From Promethearchaeota archaeon (GTDB lineage Archaea; Asgardarchaeota; Lokiarchaeia; Sigyniarchaeales; SOKP01), in contig CP070805.1 in NCBI GenBank assembly GCA_020343655.1, positions 1,047,503 to 1,111,502 on the forward strand: a stretch of 64,000 nt of DNA, read 5' to 3'. The position numbers and the translations under genes are program-made. Positions 47,279-55,082 of the stretch are shown here, piece after piece. The notes beneath the pieces are model-generated. The model was not told where the DNA came from, made no database searches, and saw only the letters and a program-made list of their open reading frames with translations. How positions within the stretch are numbered: position 1 is the first letter of the stretch; each line of letters begins with the position of its first letter.

Positions 47279-47728
47279 TTGGATCAAATATACAGAGTTC
47301 ATAAGAACTTATATATTGGAGCTTATTGGCCAAGATTAAATTTTAAAATGCTTAACAAAATTGGTATTAAAGCTATAGTTAATTTAATGGAAGAAAATCT
47401 TTATAACCCGAAACATTTAGGTTTTGCTTATTTACATAAGGGATTTCCAGATGATTTTTACGTCCCACATGATTATCTAGATGAAATCTTGAAATTTATT
47501 GATACCTACCTTAATAATAATGAAAAAGTATTAGTACATTGCTCAATGGGGATTTCCCGAAGCGGGGGAATAATTGTAGCATGGTTATTAAAAGAAAATA
47601 CAGCATGGAGCTGGAGGGATGCGATTGCTTATATAAGTAAAATAAAATATATTTCTCCAGCAGTTGAGATAAGACAATCTGTACTGGATTATCTTGAAAA
47701 GAAAGAAAAACGTAGAAGAACTTATTGA
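47279..47728 (+). CDS. Dual-specificity protein phosphatase
   Basis: A 149-residue cysteine-based phosphatase. The active-site loop is VHCSMGISRSGG (about residues 87-98), the HCxxGxxRS motif with the nucleophile Cys. The general acid Asp is probably in FPDDFYVPHD at about residues 59-68. It lacks any regulatory domain. It stands between DUF1667 and glycerol kinase on the same strand and may act on phosphoproteins or phosphosugars. The start is TTG 47279. The fit to the family is good. Its place in a glycerol cluster is unusual. Confidence 0.9.
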   Translation: MDQIYRVHKNLYIGAYWPRLNFKMLNKIGIKAIVNLMEENLYNPKHLGFAYLHKGFPDDFYVPHDYLDEILKFIDTYLNNNEKVLVHCSMGISRSGGIIVAWLLKENTAWSWRDAIAYISKIKYISPAVEIRQSVLDYLEKKEKRRRTY

Positions 47729-47845
47729 AAAATTATAAAGGTAAATTTTTATGCCTTTAAGAGATTTCAACAAAAAAAAAAAGAAATTTATAGATATTAA
47801 ATATTTTTACTTTATAAAAGTTAAATTAAATACGAACTGATAAAA

Positions 47846-49363
47846 ATGTTTGTTGCTGCATTAGATTTAGGAACAACAGGTTGTCGTACATTTATTTTTG
47901 ATTTAACGGGAACCGTTCTAGCAAGTGATTACCAAGAATGGAGTAGTTATTATCCTTCACCCTCTTATGTCGAACAAGACGCGAAGATTTGGTGGGAATC
48001 AATAAAAAAAACAATTGAGAGGACAATTAAAAAAAGTGGAATTGATAAAACTGAAATTGTTAGTCTTTCTGTTACAAACCAACGAGAAACAATTGTACCT
48101 GTAGATAATCAAGGTAATCCCCTTTATAACGCATTAGTCTGGCAAGATAGAAGAACTATAAAACAAGTTGATTTTATCACTAAAAAGATTGGTGTTGATA
48201 AAATATACAATATTACAGGTTTGACAATTGATCCTTATTTTTCTGCAACAAAGATACTATGGTTTAAAGATAAAAAGCCAAAGATCTACCAGAATGCTCA
48301 CAAGTTTTTGCTAGTATCTGATTACATTATATATAAGTTAACAGGAAAATATGTTAGCGATTTTAGTAATTTAAGTAGAACAATGCTTTTTGATATTAAA
48401 AAATTGAAATATTCTGAAAATATTGCTTCTGAATTAGAAATTGATTTAGATAAAATGCCAGAACCATTAGAGAGTGGTATCGATATTGGAGAAGTTGCAA
48501 CAGACGAAACTCTATTTGACAAAAAAACATTAGTTATAACTGGTGCTGGGGATCAGCAATCAGCAGCTTTAGGTGTTGGAGTTGTATCTCCTGGGGAAAT
48601 AAAATGCACTACGGGAACAGGAAGTTTTATTCTTGCTTATTTATCGCAGCCAAAATTTGATCCTGAGAAACGAGTTTTATGTAGTTGTCATGCAGTTCCA
48701 GGTGCATGGGTTCAAGAAGCAAGTATTTTTACAACTGGAGCTGTACTAAGGTGGTTCAGGGATCAAATAGGGTATGCAGAATGCGCAGCGACTCAAGAAG
48801 GTCAGGATCCTTATGATTTAATTGTCGCTGAAGCAGATAAATCTTCCATTGGAGCAAATGGATTGCTTCTCATTCCCCATTTCGTTGGTGCTGGAGCTCC
48901 TCATTGGAATCCACATGCTAAAGGCATAATTTTTGGATTATCTTTAGGCCATGAACGTAAAGATCTTTATAGGGCTGTGTTTGAGGGTGTGGCCTACGAA
49001 ATACGAAAAAATATAGAAATTTTTAGAGAGATTGGGATAGAACCTAAAGAATTGAAGTTAACAGGTGGTGGCTCTCGTTCTGATTTTTGGAATCAGATTT
49101 ATGCAGATGTATTAGGAATATCGTGTATAAGGAATGTCGTTGAAGAATCAACATCATTAGGAGCTGCGATATTAGCAGCTTCAGGGGCAGGAATATTTCA
49201 AGACATTTCAAAAGCTGCTGAGAATTTATGTAAGGTGGATAAAAAATGGATACCTAACGCTCAACATCATGAAAAGTATAATAAATTCTATAATTTATCT
49301 TATGAATTGTATGATTATTTAAAAAGCAAAAATTATTATAAAAGTTTTAGCGATTTGACCTAA
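47846..49363 (+). CDS. glpK: Glycerol kinase
   Basis: FGGY-family kinase making sn-glycerol-3-phosphate from glycerol and ATP. The 505 residues match the family length. Landmarks are ALDLGTTGCRTFIF at the N terminus, EQDAKIWWESI, SVTNQRETIVP, LVWQDRRT, the ATP-site block TGAGDQQSAALGVGVVSPGE and GGGSRSDFWNQIYADVLG near the end. It closes the glycerol module begun by the GlpA-like gene, after a gap of 117 bases from the phosphatase. Confidence 0.92.
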   Translation: MFVAALDLGTTGCRTFIFDLTGTVLASDYQEWSSYYPSPSYVEQDAKIWWESIKKTIERTIKKSGIDKTEIVSLSVTNQRETIVPVDNQGNPLYNALVWQDRRTIKQVDFITKKIGVDKIYNITGLTIDPYFSATKILWFKDKKPKIYQNAHKFLLVSDYIIYKLTGKYVSDFSNLSRTMLFDIKKLKYSENIASELEIDLDKMPEPLESGIDIGEVATDETLFDKKTLVITGAGDQQSAALGVGVVSPGEIKCTTGTGSFILAYLSQPKFDPEKRVLCSCHAVPGAWVQEASIFTTGAVLRWFRDQIGYAECAATQEGQDPYDLIVAEADKSSIGANGLLLIPHFVGAGAPHWNPHAKGIIFGLSLGHERKDLYRAVFEGVAYEIRKNIEIFREIGIEPKELKLTGGGSRSDFWNQIYADVLGISCIRNVVEESTSLGAAILAASGAGIFQDISKAAENLCKVDKKWIPNAQHHEKYNKFYNLSYELYDYLKSKNYYKSFSDLT

Positions 49364-49478
49364 ATTTAGGATTTTTATCTGCTTTAATACATTTTCATTT
49401 TACTAAAGTATATAAAATTAAATTTTGATTATTTAATAAAATTTAAATTAGTTCTAAATATTTTTGAGGAGAATTTTT

Positions 49479-49811
49479 TTGTCAGAATTTGAACAAAAGG
49501 TATTGAAGTTACTAGAAGATATTAATAGTAAACTTGACAAATTGTTAACAGCTGAGCCTGTTAAAGCTACTCCAGCAAATTATACCCCAAAACCTTCAGT
49601 TGCACCCTCTCCGGCAGTATCAACAGTTAAACCTTCAGCAGTTGTTGATAAACAGGAAATGGAAGAAAAAATGAAGGAAAAACCCCCTATAGAGGGTAGG
49701 AGGGTCTGTTCTGAATGCGGAGGGACTGCTTTTAACACTGTTGAGGATAAAACACAAGTATTACATCAAATGGGCGGCGTAAAGATATATGCTAAATGTA
49801 ATATATTATAA
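49479..49811 (+). CDS. Zinc-ribbon protein interrupted before its second CxxC pair
   Basis: TTG at 49479, with GAGGAG 5' of it, gives an N-terminal helix (SEFEQKVLKLLEDINSKLDK) and a Pro/Ala/Ser-rich linker. The ribbon then begins PPIEGRRVCSECGG and ends prematurely after VKIYAK at TAA 49809-49811. The missing half, KKYICRNCGAEM, is encoded in another frame at 49826-49864, directly after a 32-base segment. The homologous ribbon of the gelsolin at 53947 reads RIYGKKYRCGECG without interruption, so the two halves clearly belong together. A T-rich terminator follows the true 3' end, not the premature stop. The full protein would be about 117 residues. Confidence 0.7.
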   Translation: MSEFEQKVLKLLEDINSKLDKLLTAEPVKATPANYTPKPSVAPSPAVSTVKPSAVVDKQEMEEKMKEKPPIEGRRVCSECGGTAFNTVEDKTQVLHQMGGVKIYAKCNIL

Positions 49812-49821
49812 ATATATTGCA
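49797..49821 (+). other. Perfect hairpin inside the segment splitting the zinc-ribbon gene
   Basis: The sequence TGTAATATATT, loop ATA, AATATATTGCA folds into an 11-base-pair stem (one G-T wobble) with a 3-base loop. It lies within the 32 bases (49797-49828) whose removal rejoins the reading frame. The codon before the gap and the last codon of the gap are both AAA. Insertion, intron or programmed bypass are the possible explanations. Confidence 0.55.
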
Positions 49822-49880
49822 GGCAAAAAAGTATATTTGTAGAAATTGCGGCGCCGAAATGTAATCCTTCAATAAAAATC

Positions 49881-49902
49881 TTTTTTTTTTTAATTTTTTT
49901 TT
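49881..49902 (+). terminator. Double T-run terminator after the zinc-ribbon gene
   Basis: Eleven T bases, two A bases and nine T bases follow the restored stop codon (49862-49864) by about 17 bases. This supports the view that the transcript includes the second half of the ribbon. Confidence 0.5.
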
Positions 49903-50092
49903 CAAAGTTATTTTTATTTTTGGGTCTCATTAAAATCTTATTAAATGTAATATACAACCTTCTAAAAGCGCGATATTATTTTTAAGAAATTTCTTTATAA
50001 TTCCTTTTAGTTAGGTTTTTAATTTCACTATACTTTAAATTCTTAATTAGAAATTTAACAAGGTAATTGCGGTGTAGATTTAAATTCCTCGA

Positions 50093-51169
50093 ATGAGAAT
50101 AAACAAATGGATTCAATACATTAAAAACTTTATTTTAAACAATTTCACGAATCGAAAAATTCCCTATTCCGCTCAGATAGAATTAACCTTGCGATGTAAC
50201 GGGAAATGTCCATTCTGTTCGATTCACTCTTTACCGGAATCCATTTTAGGTAATGATATGACTACAGAACAAATAAAATATCTCATTGATGAAATAGCTA
50301 ACTTAGGTGTACTCGCCCTTTCTTTCACAGGTGGTGAACCTACTTTAAGGAAAGATCTTCCAGAATTAATTTATCATACAGGAATAGTACATGATTTCAT
50401 GAATGGAATTGCATCCAATGGTTATCTTTTACCAAAATTGTTCAAAGAACATAAAATTGAAGGGTTAGATTATATTTTACTCTCACTAGATTATCCTACA
50501 GCAAATTTGCATAATAAAATGCGAGGAATTAAAGTATTTGATAAAATTTTTGAATCTGTTGATTTAGCTAACAAAAACGATATTAAAGTTATTATTAGTA
50601 CAGTAGTTATGAAAGATAATATCTTTTTTTTAGATGATATTTGCCAATTAGCCGAAAGATTAGGTTGTTCCATTGAATTGTATCCTTGTGAAGATATAAT
50701 AAGAGATTTTCCAAATAAAAGTTATCAGATTCAGAATATTAAGGAAATGATACCAGATGTTTCTGTTTGGGCAAATTTAATCCGATCATTAAGAAAAAAA
50801 TATAAAAATATCTTAACCGATCCTTTCAGTGTAGAAGTAGTAGAGAAAGGAGGTTTTGGAGGATTTCCACAATATAACCAAAAAATTTTACGTTGTCATG
50901 TTGCTGAGGCTTATTTATTCATAAGCCATGACGGATTTATTAATTATCCTTGCAAAATTCATCCTATAATAAGTTATAATGCTTTAAAATTCCCTATATC
51001 TGCGATATATAATTCGCATAAAGTAAAAGAAATAATGGAAATGCATGATAATTATGCGTTCTGCCAAAATTGCCGTTTAGGTTGCGCCATAGCATCATCA
51101 ATCCCTACTCGGTGGAAAACGGTTTATGCTAAATATATTAAAGGATTTATTGAGGGTGGGTTGCGATAA
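50093..51169 (+). CDS. Radical SAM protein with SPASM-like C-terminal cysteines
   Basis: A 358-residue radical SAM enzyme. The cluster motif is LRCNGKCPFCS (about residues 34-44, CxxxCxxC), followed by LALSFTGGEPTLRKDLPELI, the SAM-binding GGEP loop. The C-terminal part has LRCHVAEAYLFISHDGFINY, then PCKIHP and CQNCRLGC, a cysteine set like that of SPASM or twitch domains carrying an extra iron-sulphur cluster. Relatives modify peptides or lipids (HpnH-like, MoaA-like). The ATG at 50093 begins MRINKWIQYIKNF. It is the first of several plus-strand genes that are not tightly spaced. Confidence 0.88.
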   Translation: MRINKWIQYIKNFILNNFTNRKIPYSAQIELTLRCNGKCPFCSIHSLPESILGNDMTTEQIKYLIDEIANLGVLALSFTGGEPTLRKDLPELIYHTGIVHDFMNGIASNGYLLPKLFKEHKIEGLDYILLSLDYPTANLHNKMRGIKVFDKIFESVDLANKNDIKVIISTVVMKDNIFFLDDICQLAERLGCSIELYPCEDIIRDFPNKSYQIQNIKEMIPDVSVWANLIRSLRKKYKNILTDPFSVEVVEKGGFGGFPQYNQKILRCHVAEAYLFISHDGFINYPCKIHPIISYNALKFPISAIYNSHKVKEIMEMHDNYAFCQNCRLGCAIASSIPTRWKTVYAKYIKGFIEGGLR

Positions 51170-51286
51170 TAAAATTAATTACTTGAGCTTAATTTTCCTA
51201 GCAGAATTTAAATCTTTGCTTATAACCAGAAAACAATTCAAAAAATTTAATTTTAAATATGTTTTTCCTAATATAGTGATGGTATA

Positions 51287-51910
51287 ATGTCAAACGTAGT
51301 TATTATTTTACAGATAATGTTTATAACTATTGGTATGATAGCTTTAGGGATGTTTCTTAATTATATTCTAGGATTAAGAAAAGATGTTATTAGCGAAATG
51401 AGGAAAAAAGCAGTAAATCTTCAAGAACGCATGAAAAATGCTCAAACTATAGGAGATTTACAGATGATGGCAGAATTACAGCAAGAATCAGTCCGATTTA
51501 TGAAACAGATGATGAAGAAGCAGTTTGTGCCAATGTGTCTGAGATGTTTAGTTTTTATTGGAATTTTTATTATCCTCGGCTTTATTTATGCAGATTATAA
51601 TAGTGGGTTATTACCTTTTCCACTTTTAATTTTTGGTAGTGGTTGGGTAGCTTTTTACATTATTTTCTCAATTAGTTTTTCTTTATTGATATTTGGGGTA
51701 AAGAAAATCTATAAAAAAATCACTGGGAAGGAAACAAAGACACAGAGTTATTTAAGAGAAATTATGGAACTTGTCTCGCCTGCTCAACAAAGTACGGGGT
51801 TTACTTTTCAGATAACTCCTAGTACACAATATCAATTGAATGATTATGATACTAAAAATGAATCCATATCACCAAAAAAAGATTCATGGAAAAAACGCTT
51901 AGAAGAATAA
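51287..51910 (+). CDS. EMC3/TMCO1-family (DUF106) membrane insertase homologue
   Basis: A 207-residue Oxa1-superfamily protein. It has an N-terminal membrane helix (about 5-28), a cytoplasmic coiled coil rich in Met, Gln and Lys (MRKKAVNLQERMKNAQ, ELQQESVRFMKQMMKKQ), and two further membrane helices (about 85-103 and 114-143). A basic, then polar C-terminal tail follows. This is the three-helix plan of archaeal DUF106, related to EMC3, Get1 and YidC, which place membrane proteins, including tail-anchored ones, into the bilayer. Several tail-anchored proteins are encoded in this window. Confidence 0.83.
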   Translation: MSNVVIILQIMFITIGMIALGMFLNYILGLRKDVISEMRKKAVNLQERMKNAQTIGDLQMMAELQQESVRFMKQMMKKQFVPMCLRCLVFIGIFIILGFIYADYNSGLLPFPLLIFGSGWVAFYIIFSISFSLLIFGVKKIYKKITGKETKTQSYLREIMELVSPAQQSTGFTFQITPSTQYQLNDYDTKNESISPKKDSWKKRLEE

Positions 51911-51959
51911 AATAATCAAATTATTAAATTTGTGAATCGTTTAGAAATCTTAAATAACA

Positions 51960-52253
51960 ATGAAGCAAAATATTGTGTTTAACCTTATTTTCATTGCACT
52001 ATTTGTAGTTTTTCTTATTTTATCTCTTTTAATTGATTTCTTTTTCTTTATACCGATAATTTGTTTTCTACCTTTCTCTTTTAGAACAATTAAACAAAAC
52101 AGAGTTAATTTTGAAGAAAAATCAAGCAAATCACCCTCTTATAAAGACTTAAAGGTATCAGAAATAAGATATTGTCCTAGATGTGGAGGAGAAATAACAA
52201 AATCAATCGCTAAATTTTGTTACCACTGTGGAGAAAAATTAAATAATAATTAA
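51960..52253 (+). CDS. Membrane protein with C-terminal zinc ribbon
   Basis: A 97-residue protein. Residues about 7-44 are hydrophobic (two short helices, LFVVFLILSLLIDFFFFIPI), and residues about 70-92 form a zinc ribbon, CPRCGG...FCYHCG. The ribbon lies on the cytoplasmic side if the helices form a hairpin. No family is known beyond the general membrane-plus-ribbon type common in archaea. It is followed immediately by the GtrA-like gene, suggesting co-translation. Confidence 0.7.
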   Translation: MKQNIVFNLIFIALFVVFLILSLLIDFFFFIPIICFLPFSFRTIKQNRVNFEEKSSKSPSYKDLKVSEIRYCPRCGGEITKSIAKFCYHCGEKLNNN

Positions 52254-52266
52254 TGTGAGTTCTATT

Positions 52267-52737
52267 ATGGTTGAACAAGATGATATTAAAAGGCAAATGA
52301 CGCTTTATTTTATATTTGCTGCTGCAATGATAGGACTTAATTATTTGATTCAGAAATTAAACCAATTAGTTGCTCCTTTATTTTGTCAAAACTTCGGGAC
52401 ATTAGATTTCTTTCACATTTTTTATTGCTCAATTGAACCATTTAATATGCCGGAGCTTATCGGCTCTATATTCGCTGTGGGAATTACATATCTTATCAAA
52501 TTCTTTCTAGATAAGTATATAGTTTTCAAGCGGGTAGGAAAAAAGTTAAAAGAAACGTCCATAGAATTTATAAAATATTTTGGTTTTGCCATTCTAACCA
52601 CTGCTGAAAATATAGGTATTCAGTTCTTATTAACGAATTTTTTAAATACACCCTTAGAAATCAGTTTTATAATTGCTTTATCAATTGGCTATTTAACGAA
52701 ATTCTTTTTAGATCGTAAATATGTATTTAATATTTGA
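52267..52737 (+). CDS. GtrA-like membrane protein
   Basis: About 157 residues with four membrane helices in the GtrA pattern: YFIFAAAMIGLNYLIQKLNQ, FAVGITYLIKFFLDKYIVFK, a central pair with ILTTAENIGIQFLLTNFL, and the ending YLTKFFLDRKYVFNI. GtrA proteins assist flipping or transfer of lipid-linked sugars. I prefer the ATG at 52267 to the GTG at 52255, because the sequence before it is not conserved-looking. It comes right after the zinc-ribbon membrane gene. It shows a clear internal duplication (FxxDK/RxxVF twice). Confidence 0.75.
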   Translation: MVEQDDIKRQMTLYFIFAAAMIGLNYLIQKLNQLVAPLFCQNFGTLDFFHIFYCSIEPFNMPELIGSIFAVGITYLIKFFLDKYIVFKRVGKKLKETSIEFIKYFGFAILTTAENIGIQFLLTNFLNTPLEISFIIALSIGYLTKFFLDRKYVFNI

Positions 52738-52803
52738 GGACTATTATTATTTCAAAAAAGAATAATAGAAAAATTTAATAGATCGAAAGGTGTTTTAATT
52801 CAT

Positions 52804-53871
52804 ATGTCAGATGAACGTGAAGGTCATGAAGAAGATGACGATAAATCAATCGTGGACGCCCTCTCAACACTCGGTTGGGTAGAAGAAAAAGAAGAAGAAG
52901 AGGAATCTTTAAAAACTGATGATAATCTCAAAGAACAGATAAACTTCTTTGTGGAAGAGAACAAAAGATTAATGGGTGAGATCAATGAAAAAAATGAAAA
53001 AATACAAAATTTACAAGAATCTATTAACTTACTCTCTCAAAAAGCAGAGGATAAAGCTGATCAGAATCAGGCAATTCAAAAATTATATGAAACAATTGAG
53101 AATAAAAATGATGAAATTGAAAATTTAACTTCTGCTCTTGAAGAACAATCTACAAAATTAAACAAAATAATCAATGACCAAACTGAAAAAATTAAAGATT
53201 TAGACTCGCAAATTGAACAAATTCAATCGGATCAAACTCATAATCAAGATTTGGTTAATAAATTAGATGAAAAAGATATCAAAATCAAAGAGTTAAAAGA
53301 ACAATTAAAATATCTTGAAAATGATTCAATTCAAAAATCTAAGTTTGAAAAACTGGAAATCCTTCTAGAAAAAAAAGATGAAATTATTACTGAAAAAGAA
53401 AAAACTATCTTTAGAATTGAGAATGATGTAAAAACAGCGAATCAAAAAATTCATGATCTTAAACAACAGTTAGAAACATTCAATTTAGTTAAGAAGGATC
53501 TCGAGAAAAAAATAGACCGAAATAAGAATTTAGTAGTTGAGATTGAAGAATTAAAGCAAAAGAATATAAGAACTCAAGAATTCATAGAACACCTTGAAGA
53601 AAAGTTAGAAGAAGCCCATAAAAAATCTGGAAAGATCGCTGGTAAATTTGAACTCGAATTAGCCAATATGCGGAGCATGCTTGATGATAGGGAAGAGGAG
53701 ATTAAAAATTTAAAAGAGAATTTAAAAAATATACAGAGTGAAACACAAGAATCACAACAGATAATGGACGAAAAAATAAAATTAGAATCAGATCTTGAAG
53801 AAAAAAATAAAGAGATAATTGAACTTAAGAAAAAGATTAAATTGATGCGTAGGGATATGCATAAATTATAA
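52804..53871 (+). CDS. Long coiled-coil protein
   Basis: A 355-residue protein. The first 45 residues are acidic (DEREGHEEDDDKSIVDALST, LGWVEEKEEEEES). From about residue 46 to the end it is a continuous heptad coiled coil with repeats such as IKELKEQLKYLEND and LEEKNKEIIELKKKIK. There is no membrane segment or motor domain. Function is unknown, with a scaffold or filament-associated role likely. It is convergent with the gelsolin gene (75 bases apart), which is suggestive given the cytoskeletal partner. Confidence 0.75.
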   Translation: MSDEREGHEEDDDKSIVDALSTLGWVEEKEEEEESLKTDDNLKEQINFFVEENKRLMGEINEKNEKIQNLQESINLLSQKAEDKADQNQAIQKLYETIENKNDEIENLTSALEEQSTKLNKIINDQTEKIKDLDSQIEQIQSDQTHNQDLVNKLDEKDIKIKELKEQLKYLENDSIQKSKFEKLEILLEKKDEIITEKEKTIFRIENDVKTANQKIHDLKQQLETFNLVKKDLEKKIDRNKNLVVEIEELKQKNIRTQEFIEHLEEKLEEAHKKSGKIAGKFELELANMRSMLDDREEEIKNLKENLKNIQSETQESQQIMDEKIKLESDLEEKNKEIIELKKKIKLMRRDMHKL

Positions 53872-53946
53872 TTAGATTAAATTACAACTTATTCTTTAAG
53901 TTAAATCATTTAAAAAAAGAGAAAAAATAAAATTTAAAAAAATAAC

Positions 53947-54954
53947 TTATTTTTCACGCCACTGAACTCCACATTCACCGCAACGGTATTTTTTTCCATA
54001 AATACGTGGATAATCAAGTATAATATTTGATTTATCTATACTTTCGTGAATCATAAGCGGATTATCGTTGTCACATTCAGGACATTTTCTTCGTCCTTCA
54101 ATCTTTTCAATAGTTAATATGGAGGCATCAGTTCTTCCGGGTATTCCAGGAGCCGCTCCTGAAGCTTTAACATCAGAAATATCAGCTTTTACTTCTTCTG
54201 GAGATACCTCTTTAACCTCTGATTTAAATTCAGGTTGGATTGCTGCCGCAATTCTATCATCAGCATCTTCACCTTCTAACACAGATTCAGCTTTTAATTG
54301 GACAGCATCAGATTCCTTATAGTTTTCCCCTCTTCCTAAAGCTGCTATAAATTCTGCGTCATTACTTTCTTCAAAGATTGTTTCTTGTTGTAGTCCCGCC
54401 CTATCAGCATCTATAGCACGTGCCCATTGACCCGCCTTAACACGTTCTTTCACAGTACTAGTATTTCCTTGCCAAATGTACACCTTATTCCCTAAATCAG
54501 CAACGAAACAATCTTCAGATTCTAAAGATTCTTTCTTAAAGGGAACTTGAATCATTTTCATGGCATTGATATCCTCGAACTCCTCTGAGGAGACACGATA
54601 TAGAACATTTTTCCATTCTGTAAAACCTGCCCAATCACCCGTAGTTACATCTTTGAGCAATGTTTTAGCATAATTTTTTTCTACTATTTTAATTGCTCCC
54701 ATTGGATTAATCGCTTTCATGAATTCCTTTGGTTCTTGCCCCTGATCCACTGTAATTATTTTAGCAGCACCGCCACGTTGTTGATCAAGTGTCCTTGCTT
54801 GAGCGGCACCAGCAGTCTTTTCATCAACAGAGCATTTATTACCAATCCAAACATATATAGTCTTCTCATCATCCACAAGATAAACGTCTCCACTAGAAAA
54901 GATGAGTTTATTGATTTCTTTTAAATTTCCTTGTTCTATTAGAAAAAGTTTCAT
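53947..54954 (-). CDS. Asgard two-domain gelsolin with a C-terminal zinc ribbon
   Basis: A 335-residue protein. Domain 1 (about 8-90) has VYLVDDEKTIYVWIGNKC and the helix DEKTAGAAQARTLDQQRG. Domain 2 (about 105-205) repeats the pattern, with CFVADLGNKVYIWQGNTS and the helix VKAGQWARAIDADRAG. These are gelsolin repeats that in Asgard archaea bind and sever actin in a calcium-dependent way. Residues about 210-280 are an acidic/alanine linker. Residues 287-335 are a zinc ribbon (C291, C294, C325, C328) like that of TFIIS. The zinc ribbon closely resembles that of the broken gene at 49479. No actin gene is in the window. Confidence 0.9.
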   Translation of the reverse strand: MKLFLIEQGNLKEINKLIFSSGDVYLVDDEKTIYVWIGNKCSVDEKTAGAAQARTLDQQRGGAAKIITVDQGQEPKEFMKAINPMGAIKIVEKNYAKTLLKDVTTGDWAGFTEWKNVLYRVSSEEFEDINAMKMIQVPFKKESLESEDCFVADLGNKVYIWQGNTSTVKERVKAGQWARAIDADRAGLQQETIFEESNDAEFIAALGRGENYKESDAVQLKAESVLEGEDADDRIAAAIQPEFKSEVKEVSPEEVKADISDVKASGAAPGIPGRTDASILTIEKIEGRRKCPECDNDNPLMIHESIDKSNIILDYPRIYGKKYRCGECGVQWREK

Positions 54955-55082
54955 GATTAATTATCACTTTTTTAATTTTCATAAATTTTTTTATATTAAT
55001 TATAAAATTATGTTTATAAAAATTTTGATAAAAACTTAGATAATATTGCTATATTATTTACTTTAGAGAAAGCGAAATATAG

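Noticed and set aside
49766-49957. Minus-strand frame across the zinc-ribbon hairpin and terminator
   Set aside because: It runs antisense to the T-rich terminator, giving a Lys-run peptide, and overlaps well-supported coding sequence.
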